Made by a program: the position numbers and the translations under genes. From Blakeslea trispora (lineage: Eukaryota > Mucoromycota > Mucoromycetes > Mucorales > Choanephoraceae), in contig JAIWNE010000016.1 of the NCBI GenBank assembly GCA_025331445.1, forward strand, positions 310,001 to 374,000: a stretch of DNA of 64,000 bases. Direction: 5' to 3'. Positions 1 through 11,791 of the stretch are shown here, one piece after another (positions within the stretch are counted from its first letter, which is position 1; every line of letters starts with the position of its first letter). A model generated the notes under the pieces. That model searched no databases. It was not told the DNA's origin and was given only the letters and a program-made list of their open reading frames with translations.

Positions 1-1114
1 AATCATAACAATGAAAAAAGCAAAAAGAGGTACTTGTATCACATTTAAATGCAACTTTTTTCTTTTTGTGCCTCTGTGGACCTTGTCCCAAAGCTTCAAG
101 TATGATCCACTTGTAAAAGTTATGTAGCAGTGCAATTGATTTTCCTGTTGGTGGGCAATCCCAAACATACAATCTTTCATTCTTTGTTGGTACAATTCAA
201 TTTTCTTTATGCAATCTATTTCCGGAAATAGTGTATTATTAACTTACTTTGGTTAATTACTATATCGTTGTGTATGTTTTGAGTGTTGTGATACTTCTTT
301 TTAAGAGAGATAGTGATAATACTTGAAGAATGTTTATAGGTGCAGGAATTGAAAGAAGAGTTTTATAAATTATCATTACAACTATGATTTATGTATTTCT
401 TATGTATTACTACATGCCCACAGTCAATTTACATCCTGTTACTAAATTAGTGTGCTTATTTTGTATGATTTCATCGCTCCCCTTATCCTTATTGGACCTA
501 TCTTGATGAATGATGTTATTGAGTGGTTGAGTCTGATTCTGTCTATCAAGAACCTTATTAACTCACATTTAAATGCTTTATTTAGTAAGGATATAGCAGG
601 ATTAATGATAATGTATGATGTTATTATCTTTAATGACTTATTTCGGTTTTTTTTATATGTCATCATTGAGACTTGGATATGCTTGAAACGATACAGCCAT
701 TAGCAAAGTCTATAGACAAGTGCTTGACTATATAAAGAAAGAGAAAAACCAAGACAACTGACAACCAATGGATGATCGTGAGTACCACAATATGGATATG
801 CAACACAACAAATGACACTTTTGCTATTACGTGTCACGAGGTTCCAATAAATACCAGTGCAGTTGAGCTATCTTATTACGTATCAATTGATCTACCCTCT
901 CTATCTTTCAACATATAATTAAGTTATGCATAACCGCACACTATATATATAAAAAAAAAGGGAAAATTTTCCTTGTCTTTTTTTTTTTTATTTCTTTTCT
1001 TCTTTTCTACTTTCTTTTTATTTGTGTATCTTTTTATTTAGCTCAAGTTGAAATAACACCTTACCTTTCTTTTTTCCCTTATATATTGTCCAGATAAAAA
1101 GAAGAAAGAAGAAA
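1..1114. other. Left-edge intergenic region
   Basis: I see no recognisable gene here. Overlapping open frames on both strands around 442-703 are hydrophobic and AT-driven, with no family signature. The last part (about 960-1085) is rich in T and CT runs and precedes the ceramidase start at 1115, with a TA-rich stretch near 940-950, so it is probably promoter and 5' leader. Confidence 0.5.
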
Positions 1115-3729
1115 ATGAACTATTTAACGATTGCATTGATTCTGGCATTGCTATCATTCTCGGCCATTAATGCTTACCGTATAGGCACAGGCATTTCAGA
1201 TATCACTGGCCCTGTTACACAAGTCATGCTTATGGGATATGCAGTCCTCGGACAAACCGGACAAGGAGTTCTTCAACGGCTTTGGTCCAGAGCATTTATA
1301 GTAGAAGATGAAAATAGAAATAGAATCGTATTCGTCAACACAGACACACAATCCATGGGCGACATTGTAAAAAAGAGGGTGATCGAGAAACTACAGGCTC
1401 AATTAGGGTCCAAGATGTACACTGAAAAAAATGTCATGCTCTCTAGCACTCATTCACACAGTGGGATGGGAGGTTATTTACAATACAGTAAGCATGTATA
1501 CACCAAAAAAGAAAAAAATCTGATCACTAACTGCGGCATTCTTTTTGATTGATAGCACTTTATGAATTTGCTACATTGGGATGGATAGAAGAGACAGTGA
1601 GGCCAATGGTGGATGGTATAGTCGACTCTATCCTAAAAGCACATGACAATTTACAAGATGGATCTATCATGCTTTCTCGAGGAGAATTACTTGACACAAA
1701 CATCAACAGATCACCGCAGTCTTATTTAATGAATCCAAAACAAGAGCGATCACAATATCAGCATGATGTAGACAAGATCATGACAGTATTGAGTTTTAGG
1801 AACCAAGCAGGTGATGATATGGGTCTCATTAGTTGGTAAAATAATGATTGAAACAGGAAAGACTCTGTATCCTAAAGGTTGTTTGTTCAATAGGTTTGCA
1901 GTACATGGAGTATCCGTCAACAATACAAACAAATTAATTAACGGCGACAACAAAGGATATGCTGCTTATCTTACTGAAAAGTGGATAAATGGGAAAGATG
2001 TCTTAAGTGGTCAAGGTCGATTTGTGGCTGCTTTTGCACAGAGCAATGAAGGAGATGTGAGTCCAAACACACTTGGTGCCTATTGTACAGGAACTGATAT
2101 ACCCTGTGATGGAACTCGCGACTATAAATGTCCCAACGGCAGTAGTTGTGTTGGCAGGTAACACAAACAGCAAAAAAAAGGAGAAAAGCAATACAGCGGA
2201 TCTTAATTTCTTCATCCCCCTTTTATCAGAGGACCTGGATGGAAGATCAGCGATCTTGAATCTAACCGTATCATAGGCCAAAACCAAGCTTATAAGGCAC
2301 TTGAATTACATCAGAACAAGTCGAATTCATTTGAATTAGAAGGAAAAGTAGATTTTGTTCAACGCTATTGGAGAGTCACCAACACAAAGGTTTTGGATCA
2401 GAACGGTAATCTGACTCAACCTTGTTTTCCAGCTATGGTAAATATATATATATATATATATATATTCTTTTCAGCAGAAAGCAATGATTATAAACTAACT
2501 CTTTTATGTATGGAATTTATAGGGCTATGCATTTGGTAAAAGAAAAAGAAACATGACTCTAAGTATGCCATATTTACATCCATTGACCTCTCTCTCTCTT
2601 TTTTTTTTACAGCTGCTGGTACAACAGATGGTCCTGCTATGGGTGGTTTTTACCAAAATACAACTAAAGGCACATTTGGTTGGAACCTGATAAAGGATAT
2701 AATTAAAAAGCCTTCTAAACAACAAGTTAAATGTCAGGCACCCAAACCTATTTTACTCGATACAGGCGAGATAGAGATATTGCATACTTGGCAGCCTGAA
2801 GTTCTAGATATCCAGCTTCTTAGAATAGGCAATGTCTTTATTTACGGTGTTCCTTCTGAATTCACAACAATGAGTGGAAGGAGACTAAGAAAATCAATCA
2901 AAAAGGCATTGATCAAACATGGTCTAGGTAACAACGATACAATTGTCATTCATTCTGGACCAGCCAATGGATATGCTGTAAGTATCCACATTGTCATCTT
3001 TTTTCAAGAACAAGTTAACCACTGAATTTCCTTTTTTATTTTAGTCTTATTGTGCTACGTTTGAAGAATATCAGCATCAACGTTATGAAGGCGCTTCGGT
3101 AATGCTTCTTTTTTTTTTGAAAAATATCACATATAATCTATACTGACATCCTCAACCAATACCAGACTCCTTATGGCCCTCATACACTACAAGCTTACAT
3201 GAATGCATTTGATGAACTTGTCTTTATGATGGCTCATCCAGACAACCACACTATACCCTCTGAAGAGCTTCCTGACTATACTAACCAAGGATTCAATCTT
3301 TCACCTATTTATCGATCTGACCAGCCTCATCTGTTTAGATCATTTGGCGATATCTTGAGAGATGTCTCTTCCGATTATTATAGTATTCATTTACAACCCT
3401 CGCCTTTTATTGTGTCTGCCATGTTTGTTGCTGGCAATCCTCGTAATGACCCTATGCTTGGAAAGACTTTCTTGACAGTTGAGAAAAAGACAGGTGATCA
3501 ATGGAAAGTGATACGTACAGATGATGATTATGATACTCGATTTATCTGGCGATACAAGAGCCAAGTACTCGGAATGTCTGAAGCTACTGTAGAATGGCAT
3601 GTACCTAATGATGTAGAACCTGGAGTGTATCGCTTGGGCTATAAAGGAAACAGTATGGCTCCCTTTAGTAAAAAGGTTGTTCCTCATGAAGGTTATTCTA
3701 GTGAATTTGAAATCAGTAACCTTTATTAA
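1115..3729 (+). CDS. Neutral/alkaline ceramidase, secreted
   Basis: Hydrolyses the N-acyl bond of ceramide to release sphingosine and a fatty acid. Eight exons join in frame to 706 aa, the usual family length: 1115-1487, 1556-1835, 1894-2157, 2230-2437, 2523-2535, 2613-2977, 3045-3098, 3166-3729. The N-terminus is a signal peptide ending near AINA. Family blocks appear in order: THSHSGMGGYLQY (zinc-site region), FAVHGVSVNNTNKLINGDNKG, NEGDVSPN (the Ser of GDVSP is the family nucleophile), GTTDGPA, GPANGYASY and a C-terminal immunoglobulin-like part. The fifth exon is only 13 nt. The intron at 2438 carries an (AT)n run. Splice sites follow GT-AG and each junction restores a family motif, so I am confident of the model. 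The protein probably acts outside the cell or in the secretory lumen. Confidence 0.93.
2442..2465. repeat. (AT)n microsatellite in ceramidase intron 4
   Basis: About twelve AT units just after the donor site of the fourth intron of the ceramidase gene. Simple-sequence repeat; no function inferred. Confidence 0.9.
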
Positions 3730-3913
3730 ACCAATAAATTCCCTTCAAGAAAATAAGTGTTGAAAGAAATAAGCGCTGTTTTTTCTTTAATAGATGCATG
3801 TATATGTAAAAAAAAAAGGAGTTGTGTATATATGTAAGTTGAATGCTTGCATTTGCAAATGTAATATAATGTTATGTATATATAGAGAGAAGGAAAAGTG
3901 CAAAAAAAAAAAA

Positions 3914-4265
3914 TTAATCTACAATCAAATCCTTGACATCCCAATCTTCATAAGTTTGGTCAGGAAGGAAACGTCTAACGACCAAAGGAATCTTCTTTTC
4001 TCTCAATTCCTTCATAGCAATCACTAAAGCGTCTGATTCTCCATCCAACTCAACCATGACAGGTGCATTCAAACTAATGAAGGAGTTCTGTCAGCCTCTT
4101 TCCTTTCTTTATGCATATGTTTTTATCTTACCTAATTTGAAGAGCGCGAGTACCGAGAATTCTTGCTCTTTCGTATCTAGTCATGTAAGGTGTAGTTTGC
4201 TTTACTTTGCTTTGAGAAGGCTTTGTGTCATCGCTTTGCTCGAGAATCATGACATTTTCTTCCAT
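3914..4265 (-). CDS. RPB6: RNA polymerase subunit RPB6 (RPABC2)
   Basis: Small subunit shared by RNA polymerases I, II and III. Two coding exons, 4265-4132 and 4073-3914, give 97 aa. The conserved core is clear: [20 protein letters not shown], then [20 protein letters not shown], then [18 protein letters not shown] and an end in [12 protein letters not shown], close to the yeast C-terminus. Family members usually have 120-155 aa with an acidic N-terminal tail; here only a short stretch precedes the core. The start ATG directly follows a good splice acceptor (TATAG), and a matching donor lies at 4337, so there is probably a 72-nt intron at 4266-4337. It is either in the 5' UTR or it hides a small upstream coding exon that I could not find. 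Confidence 0.9.
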
Positions 4266-5912
4266 CTATAAAAAAGGGAATTTACATGTCTTTGCTTAAT
4301 CATCTTTTTCTGACATGACTTGTCTTGGTTTGCTTACAGTGATACTATGAAACAACAATGTCAGTTACATGACAACAAAAACGACAGGCCAGTCAAATAT
4401 ATCAAAGGTTCAAAAGCCAAATGGTTTTGTTTACTTACTCTTGGTTGGACATGGTATGCTATTTTCTTTTCTATTTAGATACAAGGAAAAAAAAATAGAA
4501 ACTATGCTAGAAAGTGAAAAGTCAAAGACAAATAAGCCTTCTGTGACGATTTTTCCTCTAGATCTCACCTTATCTCGAGTACCTGAAAAAGCACTGTGAG
4601 CTGTTAAAGACTTTAAAATACTTGTTGTAAATAAGCTAGCACTTTGTTTTTTTTTGTCTTTATCTTTGTAATAGAAGCATAGAGAAAATGTTTTGTGCTT
4701 GTTTGCTGCATTAAATTGGTTATACAGCAAGGACTGCCACTATGCACAATTCTTGTATTACATCTATGATTACTACGCTTTCCTGATGCTTCGTCGATAG
4801 CTTACATACAATAAGGATATTCAAAAGTGCTCATACTGTTTTAGAAAAGAAAGTGAAACGCAAAAGTTGAGATGAACAAATCTACCAAAGGCCGAGATAA
4901 ACATGCTCTATACCATTAAAATAACATTAATGTTATGTAGAGATGATTACGAAGGTACCAAGATCAAACAGACAAGTAATAAATGACCTGTCTATGAATC
5001 AAAGATTATAAAAACAAAAGAAATGAGTTGCAGCTAACTCATCTCTGCGGTCCTTTACGCAGATATGAATAGCTCAAACTGCGATTTTATTCAAGAGATT
5101 TAACGAAGGCGTGTAAAGTTGGTTGGTAATTGTCAAATATTTAAGCTGGTGACTATATAGAACAAGGTAGTGTTTATAGCATATATATATTGCAGCCATC
5201 ATTTTCTGGTTTCTTGGCAGATGGTTAATTACGTCCTGTTATTCTAATCTTTTGGCCATGGTGAGTGAAAATAAACTTAGCAAATTGTGCTCTTTAACTT
5301 TTCTGATTCTCTTTCTCTAAAATACAACTCGCACTTCTGATCTGTTTTGTCTCTTTTCATACGAGCATAATAGCCACTAACGTTTTTACTGTTGTTTCAA
5401 GTACTGCCTTCAAGCTCTTTATTTTAGCCTACTCCAAAGTGTCACTAAGAAATTAAAGAGGAGTTTGGCTGTCATAATAAAGCAGAGCTTAATTCGGCAT
5501 GAAATAGTATGATCTCTTTTAGCTTGTTTATCTCTTAACGCCCTCTACCTTATTGGTCCTATTAGTTTTCACATGCCTTTTGTTTACTGATGGGATAGAT
5601 ACAATAGAGATGCCAGGGTATGATTGGATGACTGTTTTTTTAGCGCGTATTTGAAATAAACAAAACGTAATGATCATTTTCTCCCTCTTTTTCTCTCTCT
5701 TTATCAAAGTCATCTCAACTACATCTTGAAACTTTGTCACCCAGACAACCTCAAAGGTAAGTAACAAAATACTCTTCTTTGATAATGCTCTTATCTAACT
5801 TGCTTTGTCGTGCATAGCCTAAAAAACTGCACTCTGCGCAAGTCTATTATTGCACCAAGAGCAAGAAAAAACGTTATCTACAAAAAAGAAGTAAATACGC
5901 GTGCCTTTCCAT

Positions 5913-5975
5913 CTACAAAACTACAAAACTACAAAACTACAAAACTACAAAACTACAAAACTACAAAACTACAAA
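5913..5975. repeat. Tandem octamer repeat, unit CTACAAAA, 7.9 copies
   Basis: Seven perfect CTACAAAA units and a partial eighth, with no mismatch over 63 bp. It lies in intergenic DNA just left of the coding-like relic at 6143-6530. The lack of mismatches suggests recent expansion by slippage. Confidence 0.95.
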
Positions 5976-6142
5976 TCTAAAAATGCTTTCAAACTCTCTA
6001 CAAATCCTTTTTATTCGTTCTCTCTGCTCTCTCTCTCTTCTTCTCTTGGTGCTTCTGCCTCTACTTCAAGCTTGATGGGGGGTAAGGACAAAGACTGATG
6101 CTGCCTTTCCTGATCCTATATAAAGTGGCTTACGACCGGAAT

Positions 6143-6530
6143 CTAGTCCATTTTCGCGAACGACCCTCGTTTTCTAGTATTGGGACTGAAGTCGGAATGA
6201 CTGAGGGCAATTACGCCGCCTGATCTGTTAACACTACGAGCGTGTCCTGTAGGGATCTGGACAGAGGAAGCGGGTACAGACATACTTGTACTATTCCTCG
6301 TTAGTTGACTGGTATGGGGTTGCTAAGGATTTGGGATAGTGCGAACAGAACTGAGTCTTCTTTGGCTTATTCAAAAAAAGTAAGTCAAAGAAGGCTTACC
6401 CTCTGCGTTCTTACTTTTTCTTGTCTTGCTTTGTTGTCGAAGGTGCTTTTATCGCTGAATAACTCAAGTCTTGTCTATACGGTTGCCTTTCTGGGTCTCT
6501 ACTTCTGGGTCTCTGTTTAATTTTCTATAT
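6143..6530 (-). pseudogene. Coding-like relic, unknown family
   Basis: This block is clearly richer in G and C than its flanks. On the minus strand it shows several short open stretches with protein-like composition in shifting frames: one rich in Lys, Arg, Pro and Gln near 6410-6520, one near 6300-6370, and a 46-codon ATG frame at 6283-6143 containing VPASSVQIPTGHARSVNRSG. Stops and frame changes separate them. I read this as a decayed gene or transposon remnant. A non-coding RNA is the main alternative; I recognised no known RNA motif. Confidence 0.3.
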
Positions 6531-8649
6531 GTGCTTTTATTTGTGCGTCTGACTCTTTTTTGTCAGTCTATTTCATTTTGATAATTAGACCAAGCACTAG
6601 TGTCTGTCTGTGCTAACTGCGTCTTATAACAATAACTATCAAACATTCTAATTAAGCTCAATCCCTAAGTCCTTGCACTAATCACTATAGCAAACTCCAA
6701 CTAAAATCGTTACATTATGTTGCTCATAAATACAAAACAAGCATGGCCATGTTTACTATTATTCTTGATAAATACATTGGTCTACTTCTTTTTGACACAA
6801 AAGAAAAAACTTGACATAGTTGATTCGGCTTCATACTTCAACCTTACTGTTATTCAATCAAATAGACTTAGTGCTAAAATGCTCTTGTTTTCTGTTCTGG
6901 TTATCTACCTCCCTATTTCATCATTGCGTGACTTATACCTGATGAACAGCCAGCAACATTTACTTTAGTTGTGTTATTTTTAATTGCTTGAGGTTATTTA
7001 AACATAAGAAAGCACACTGAATCTCAGTTAATAACAATATCTCTCGTATTTTAACGAGTTTAAAACTAATCAGTAGTAAGATGCTGGAGGTAAAAGTGGG
7101 AACAAGCTTGCTTCTTGAGATGTCAAACTTGACAAATAGCAAAGAGCACTAAAAGAAATGAAGCTGCTTCAAAGCATCAGTTATGCGACACAAGAATATC
7201 ATCTAAAAGTAAAAATAAACACAGCTTATCAATGATAAACTTAATTATACATGAAGCCATATTTCTCGTCTGCTTCCATCAACGAAAAACTGCTATGTTT
7301 ACAAAAACACTTTTCTCACATACGAAAATACTTTTAAACTATGCAAATGCCTTGATGGCTTATTTCTCGTTGATTGAAGTGATGCAGACAAATGACTAAT
7401 TCAGACAAACCTATTTTGGAAAGATGGATGTTCATTTCTATCTTTTTGTAGCTTAGAAGAGCAAGCTTTTCTCTGGTCATACAAGTTGAACATGAAGATC
7501 TTTTTATTTGAACAGATGTTCAAGAAAAGCCGCTTTATATGGATGATGCTGATCATTCTCCCTTTTTGTAAATTGAATGGAATCCAAGACTCTTAACTGG
7601 ATCATCAGCACAAATAAAAGTACAAAACTGTCATTTGTGTGTGAGACAAAGTAAGACAGACAAACATAGACAGTTCAAGAGCCAAACAGGAAATAAACGT
7701 GGAGAAAATAATGCAAAGCAAGTAGGAAAGAAGCCGAGAAAACGAAAAAAAATAGAGTATTATTATCTTGAGAGTCAGTGTGTACTTTTCTTACTTACTG
7801 AGCAAATAGTTCCAACAGTAGAAAAAAAGCACGCTCTTCAACTCCACTGATTGGCTATATCAACAGGTTTGGTGCACATGGATTTGAGGCTAAAGAGCGA
7901 TGGCTTGAATTCGGACCTATCATTTTAAGCTTGGGTTTTTGTTACGAATATGTTGTTTTCATTACTACCAATTTTCTATTATCGTCATTTAGACTACACT
8001 TCCAAAAGGGTCAATTTACATCTCTCGATTCACAAAGCAGATCGCACTTATTACTTGGATAGCGATGCCAAAAATAGAAAAAAATAGAGCACGTTCATGA
8101 AGCTAAAAATGATCGTCCATTTTCTAGACTCCAAGGTCTTTTTGAGTAACTCGAAAATTAGTTGAGTGAACCAATGTATTTTGTTTTATATGCACTTTAC
8201 AACAACCAAGCCAAAACAATAGCTCTCTCTTGAAATTGATTACTCTTTGTATCGACTGTCATCTTACCAAGCATTTATTGTGCTCCTTTTCTTAATTGCT
8301 TGAAGGCCTGAAAAAGAGAAATGACCAAGCAAGGTAGTTGCTTTGTTATAGTCTCCGCATTAAAAGTGTTCCTTTTTGTCAAAACCGGACTCTCAATCTC
8401 ACAGAGCGCATATCCACAAATTAAACGATTTCCGTTTAAATGCTTGTTTCTCTCTCTCTCTCTAGTTGAGGTGGTACTCACTCCTTGAATTAAATATATA
8501 TTCACAAATGTATAAATATAGTTTTTTTTTTCCTTTCTTTTGCTCTTCTTCTTTACTGCTCCTTTTTTGCTTGCTTCTTTTATTCTTTTTCGTATTTTTT
8601 GATACTTTTTTTATATTCTTTTCTTTTATATACGAGAAAGAAATAAGCC

Positions 8650-11590
8650 ATGCCAAAATTCATTTTGTTATGCGTATTTGCTGTCTTTACAGTGTTACCA
8701 AACTTCATTTCAGGTAAAAAAAAAAAGAGCAAGCGAAATGCAAAATGTTGTCTCCTTTTTTTTTTTTTTACTTAATTGATCATTTTTGTATAGGTTTTCA
8801 TACGCAGCTCAATAATCTAGAGTCACTAACAGATGTTGAGGTTAACATAATACCAAGAACAAACCACTTCTTTGAAAAGAGACAACAATCTCCCAACACG
8901 GAATTATCACCGAAGAGAATCGAGTTTGATGATCATCTTCGTATCGCAATAAATGCATACAATCAGACCATCCACCTTCATCTTGAGCCAAATCTTGACC
9001 TATTTCATCCTGAGGCTGCCATTGTTGTAGATCAACAAAAGGCACAACGAATTCACGATCAGCCATATTATGAAAGACCACTTGTTTATAAGGGTGCTGC
9101 TAGAACCGAACAATCCAATCGAGATCTCGGTTGGGCTAGAATTATCGTTCGAAATGATTTGATGACTTCGTATTGTATCACCTTTCTAGTTGGCTATTTT
9201 AAATGTATTAAATTCAGTTTCTTATAGGCAACAACATCCCATCATTGAAGGCGCCTTTCAATTCAATAACGAAATCTTTCATATTAAGGCCACCAGTAAT
9301 TACAATCTCGTCAAACGCTCCATGGATGTTGAAGCAACTCATTCTGAAAAAATGGTCATCTATAGAGATTCCGATACAACACCATTGACCAAGAGAGACC
9401 AACAACAGCACATGTGTGGTTTTGACAATCTGATGCACAGTAGACCATCAGTTTCCAATCCTACTATGACTTCTCTCTTCAAAAGAAGTGAAGTTTTCTT
9501 TAGCCAAAATAAACACTCGGGATGTCCAACTACTAGAAAAAGTAAGCATCATTTTACTCCTGAAAAAAAAAGCAAAAAGATCTGACATTAACTGACCGCA
9601 TATGTTTCCCTCTTTTTTTTTTCTTGATATTCTTTGCTATTTGTACACTTTAGTAAACTATATGGGAGCAGGTACAGATAAATTGTTTGCGAGTATCAGC
9701 ATGAATCGTTTGATTAACCTGTTTTCTTTTGTATAGCTGCTGATTGTACCTATGTTAAGTATTACAAAAATGTCAACAATGCGCGCATCCAAATTATCAA
9801 CAACTTTAACATGGCATCTGCTCTATTTGAAAACACGTTTAACGTATCTTTGGGTTTGATCAACATGACGATTATGGATACTTCTTGTCCCAACAAAATT
9901 GATCCTGAATTGGCTTGGAATCGAGCTTGCGATGCTACCTATGCCCTGAATGATCGTTTGAGTGATTTTAGTCTTTGGCGATCCAAAATGAAAAATGATG
10001 GAGCCGGTCTTTGGCATTTGATGACAAATTGCCCGTAAGTAGTTAAGAAAGCAATCATGAACTTGTCATTTTTTTGTACTGACATGTTTAAAAAAAAACT
10101 AGAACGGGTGTTGAAGTAGGCCTTGCTTGGTTAAAGCAACTTTGCAATTCGGGAGCAGAGGTACAAATATCAAACGATGGTAAACAACAATATGTCTCTG
10201 GGGCAGGTGTTTCCGCTATTAGTAAGTGGTTGTCTATTGTGGGAATCTACGCATCAGTCTTTCTAATCATACACTGTTTTTTTAGCTCGCGAAGAATGGA
10301 AAGTAGTGGCTCATGAGATTGGCCATGGTTTCGGTAAGTGAAGAAACATACATAGACTGATTTATGCAAAAATTGAAATTAATCATTCAATTTAGGCGCA
10401 ATTCATGATTGCTCAGCTAGCGATTGTCCTTGTGATGGACCTGACTGCTTGTGTTGCAAATCAGAAGAAGGCCAATGTCAAACAACAGGTTACATGATGA
10501 GTGCTGTCAGTAACAGTTCGGCACAAAGTTTTAGTCCATGCTCTATTCGAACAATCTGCAACAGCTTTCCTGAAATTGGTAAATGTTTAACAGATATAGG
10601 TGAAGAACATCACTCTACCTACCAGTTAAACAGCTGCGGTAATGGTGTTAAAGAAGAGGGCGAAGAATGTGACACAGCTGGAGAAGACACACCTTGCTGT
10701 GATGCCAAGACATGCAAATTCAAGAAAGACGCTGTTTGCGAGTAAGTTAAGCAAAAGGGGAAAAAAGGAGTCTAGAAAGCTAAGTTTTTGTTATCTTAAA
10801 CAGAGATAAAACCGATGGATGTTGTAACAACTGTCAACTGAGACCAAAGACACACATGTGTCGTCCTGCAGCTACACCTTGTGATCTACCTGAATTCTGT
10901 ACAGGCGATTCATCCATCTGTCCAACTGACAAATACTTGAGAGATGGATTGACTTGTGGTCTTGATGGACTCAAATGTGCTTCAGGTCAATGTACTTCCC
11001 GAAACGAACAATGTCTGTCCCGAGGCTTTGTGATGAACATTACACAATCTTGCCAAACCAACAATGAAGAATGCAAGCTTTTGTGCAACTCACCTGACAG
11101 TAACAAATGTCTGATTTTTAGTGGCAACTTTGTTGATGGTACGCCTTGTGGTTTTGGAGGTCGATGTCAAGATGGTATGTGCCGAAATGGAGGCGTGATA
11201 GGTAGTAGCATTTTATATCTACGAGAACACTTGCATGTTGCTGTCCCTATCAGTCTTGTGGTGTTTATGATGGCTACTGCCATTGGCTACCTCTTGTTTT
11301 GTTATGGTTGTGGTCGTTGTTTAGGGTACAAAGAGCGCCAAAGAAGAAGAGAGTATTACAGTAGTGAGCTCCAAGGCACTTCACCAAATTTCTTTGAAAA
11401 GAGAAGTATTAGTATACTCTCAAGATTTAGTTTTTCAACCCTTGTCAGCAAAGAAAAGAATTCAATTGATATTGATATTCCCTCTGATATGCTTGAAAGT
11501 GCTATTAGTCACTCTACTGCCTCATCTCCACTTTTGTCTGCTTCTGTCCTTGTAGATGAAAAACTCAACAAATCTCATAAGAATGAGTAA
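8650..11590 (+). CDS. ADAM-family metalloprotease with disintegrin domain
   Basis: Type I membrane zinc protease of the adamalysin family. Nine exons join in frame to 789 aa: 8650-8713, 8794-9169, 9228-9541, 9654-9671, 9737-10034, 10103-10221, 10286-10333, 10396-10741, 10804-11590. Order: signal peptide (1-21), propeptide, metalloprotease domain with HEIGHGFGAIHDC at about 405-417 (three zinc His and the catalytic Glu intact), a Met-turn-like GYMMS, disintegrin domain at about 490-570 (CGNGVKEEGEECD, CCNNCQLRP, CDLPEFCTG), Cys-rich part, one membrane helix at about 672-694 and a basic then Ser-rich cytoplasmic tail. The fourth exon is only 18 nt. Likely sheds or processes surface proteins. 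ADAMs are sparse in fungi; the S. pombe relative Mde10 acts in spore development. The substrate here is unknown. Confidence 0.92.
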
Positions 11591-11791
11591 AACCATACCC
11601 CTCCCCCCTTTTTTTTTTACTTTTCAACTTTCATTATATCCAGCATGTATATAGCATTCTCCTTTTCTTTTTCTTCTTTAAGCCTTCCTCTCTTATGGGA
11701 TTTCATTCATGTAAATAATAAAGCACTCATCATTTGGGCATCCAATTTCTTTTTCTTATTTACATAAAAGAAAACAATTTTTCTTAATTTA

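Larger units (their letters stand above)
4266..8649. other. Long gene-poor region
   Basis: About 4.4 kb without a convincing intact gene. The first 72 nt are probably an RPB6 leader intron. Inside are an octamer tandem repeat (5913-5975) and a less AT-rich block (about 6060-6530) with coding-like fragments on the minus strand, listed separately. The other open frames (for example near 6717-6968 and 7635-7850) are low-complexity or AT-biased and match no family I know. The right end (8519-8600) is a CT-rich tract leading into the ADAM gene. Confidence 0.5.

Noticed and set aside
4431..4730. 99-codon minus-strand frame as the missing N-terminal part of RPB6
   Set aside because: It is not acidic, does not splice in phase to the RPB6 core and has low-complexity Lys and Ser content.
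5913..5975. CRISPR-like array
   Set aside because: It is a plain tandem octamer with no spacers, in a eukaryotic genome.
8466..8717. Forward open frame with Phe/Leu-rich product before the ADAM gene
   Set aside because: It translates the CT-rich leader; the real ADAM start at 8650 is in a different frame and opens a proper signal peptide.
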